In this document: positions 63,402 through 64,000 of the stretch, one piece after another
How the letters are laid out: each line of letters begins with the position of its first letter
How positions within the stretch are numbered: the first letter of the stretch is position 1
Source of the DNA: Nocardia nova NBRC 15556
GTDB taxonomy: Bacteria > Actinomycetota > Actinomycetes > Mycobacteriales > Mycobacteriaceae
Reading direction: 5' to 3'
Length of the DNA stretch: 64,000 nucleotides
Assembly: GCF_001613005.1 (NCBI RefSeq)
Contig: NZ_BDBN01000015.1
Coordinates: 23,865 to 87,864 of the forward strand
Notes under the pieces: generated by a model
What the model was told of the DNA's origin: nothing
Database searches by the model: none
The model's input: the letters and a program-made list of their open reading frames with translations, nothing else
Made by a program: the position numbers and the translations under genes

Positions 63402-64000
63402 TGGTTCTCCAATGCTCGATGAGACAGAGCGGCCACGCCCGCGGCGAGCAGGGCGGGCAGCACGAGGGCGACGGGCAGGGTCGTGACGGTGGCCACGGCC
63501 CCGATGAGGGCCGGTCCCGCGAGTAGTCCGAGATATCCGGCGACGGCCACGGCGGCGACGGCGCGCGGACCTCCCGTGCCGGCCGTGCTGAACAGGGAAG
63601 GAATCGTGACGGCCAGGCCGAGGCCGAAGACGGCCCAGCCGGCCAACGCGAACGGCACATCGTTCACCGACACACCGGTGAGAAGTCCGGCCGACGCCAG
63701 AATCGCGCCTGCCCGAACGACTTTCGGCGCTCCGAAGCGGGCGGTGAGCCGATCGCCGACGAGGCGTCCGGCCGCCATCGCGGCGCTGTACGCGGCGTAT
63801 GCGGCGGCACCGACCGCGGCCGAGGCGTGCAGGCCGGTCAGGTGGACCGCCGACCAGTCGGCCGCCGCGCCCTCGCCGAGCAGACATGCCGCGGCCAGTG
63901 CGCCCAGCAGCCAGATCCGAGACCGGGACAGTCGGGGCGCACGCTCACCCACCACCACCCCCGGGTCGGCAAGCGGCGAGCCGACACAGCGCGTGGCGGG
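63395..64000 (-). CDS. MFS transporter, C-terminal half (5' end outside window)
   Basis: The frame is open to the right edge, so the start is not seen; 201 codons are present. About six membrane segments correspond to the second half of a 12-segment MFS protein: SRIWLLGALAAACLLGEGAA, then YAAYSAAMAAGRLVGDRLTA with an MFS-type loop (GRLVGDRLTARFG), FALAGWAVFGLGLAVTIPSL, and AGYLGLLAGPALIGAVATV. Sugar or drug efflux is typical for the family but undetermined here. It overlaps the HAD gene start by 7 bases. Confidence 0.8.
   Translation of the reverse strand, partial: PATRCVGSPLADPGVVVGERAPRLSRSRIWLLGALAAACLLGEGAAADWSAVHLTGLHASAAVGAAAYAAYSAAMAAGRLVGDRLTARFGAPKVVRAGAILASAGLLTGVSVNDVPFALAGWAVFGLGLAVTIPSLFSTAGTGGPRAVAAVAVAGYLGLLAGPALIGAVATVTTLPVALVLPALLAAGVAALSHRALENQW

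Overview
This window comes from a very GC-rich, mycolic-acid-producing actinobacterium, most probably a Nocardia or close relative. The main evidence is an MmpL3-type trehalose monomycolate flippase beside TrmB and an NYN-domain protein, as in mycobacteria. A SigL/RslA-type sigma/anti-sigma pair, a glucosylglycerate hydrolase, LpqY/SugAB-like transporter genes, an F420-dependent oxidoreductase and frequent GTG starts point the same way. I found no rRNA, tRNA, CRISPR array, insertion sequence or phage gene. Family names are my reading of motifs and gene order; no database search was run.

Layout. 1-9.7 kb: two minus-strand GTPase-like genes (the second degenerate and cut by the window edge), then a plus-strand group of lipase, trmB, NYN protein and mmpL3, closed by a strong hairpin. 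9.8-19 kb: a VOC protein; an AI-2E transporter, sensor kinase, response regulator and DUF1707 operon; a membrane adenylate cyclase; two integral membrane proteins; a penicillin-binding-protein-like lipoprotein that lacks its catalytic motifs. 19-26 kb: a possible ribbon-helix-helix protein behind a palindrome, aroQ, a divergent imine-reductase-like gene with an HxlR regulator, glycerate kinase, a secreted peptidase, GNAT and YqgE proteins.

25.8-41.5 kb lies between yqgE and leuS, which are near neighbours in Mycobacterium tuberculosis as I recall, so it looks accessory. It holds a sigma/anti-sigma pair whose anti-sigma reading frame is broken, an AraC regulator divergent from a UbiX/UbiD decarboxylase operon, and a DUF1772 gene behind CTAG-rich palindromes. 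The most notable part is 31.1-38.1 kb. There a four-gene operon (thiamine-diphosphate enzyme, SRPBCC protein, KAS III-like enzyme, PLP aminotransferase) is transcribed divergently from an EXLDI regulator and a DrrA/DrrB-like exporter. It reads as a compact small-molecule biosynthesis and export locus that I cannot match to a described pathway. Glutamate dehydrogenase, YnfA, cupin, HAD and SdpI genes follow.

41.7-64 kb: leuS, a polysaccharide deacetylase lipoprotein, an SDR, glucosylglycerate hydrolase, a secreted GH25 muramidase, a polar amino-acid ABC transporter with its binding protein fused to its permease, an F420-type oxidoreductase, a UgpC/SugC-like ATPase, a thiolase with an HxlR regulator, menC, a two-domain VOC protein, a TIGR04338/DUF2786 pair, lpqY-sugA-sugB-like genes, a HAD hydrolase and the end of an MFS transporter.

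Two kinds of repeat cut across the gene layout. A ~45-bp GC-rich element occurs twice in trmB, once in leuS in another reading frame, and as a partial copy upstream of the lpqY-like gene. Short 15- or 24-bp tandem repeats sit on gene boundaries at 12.8, 49.6 and 51.5 kb, two of them duplicating start codons.
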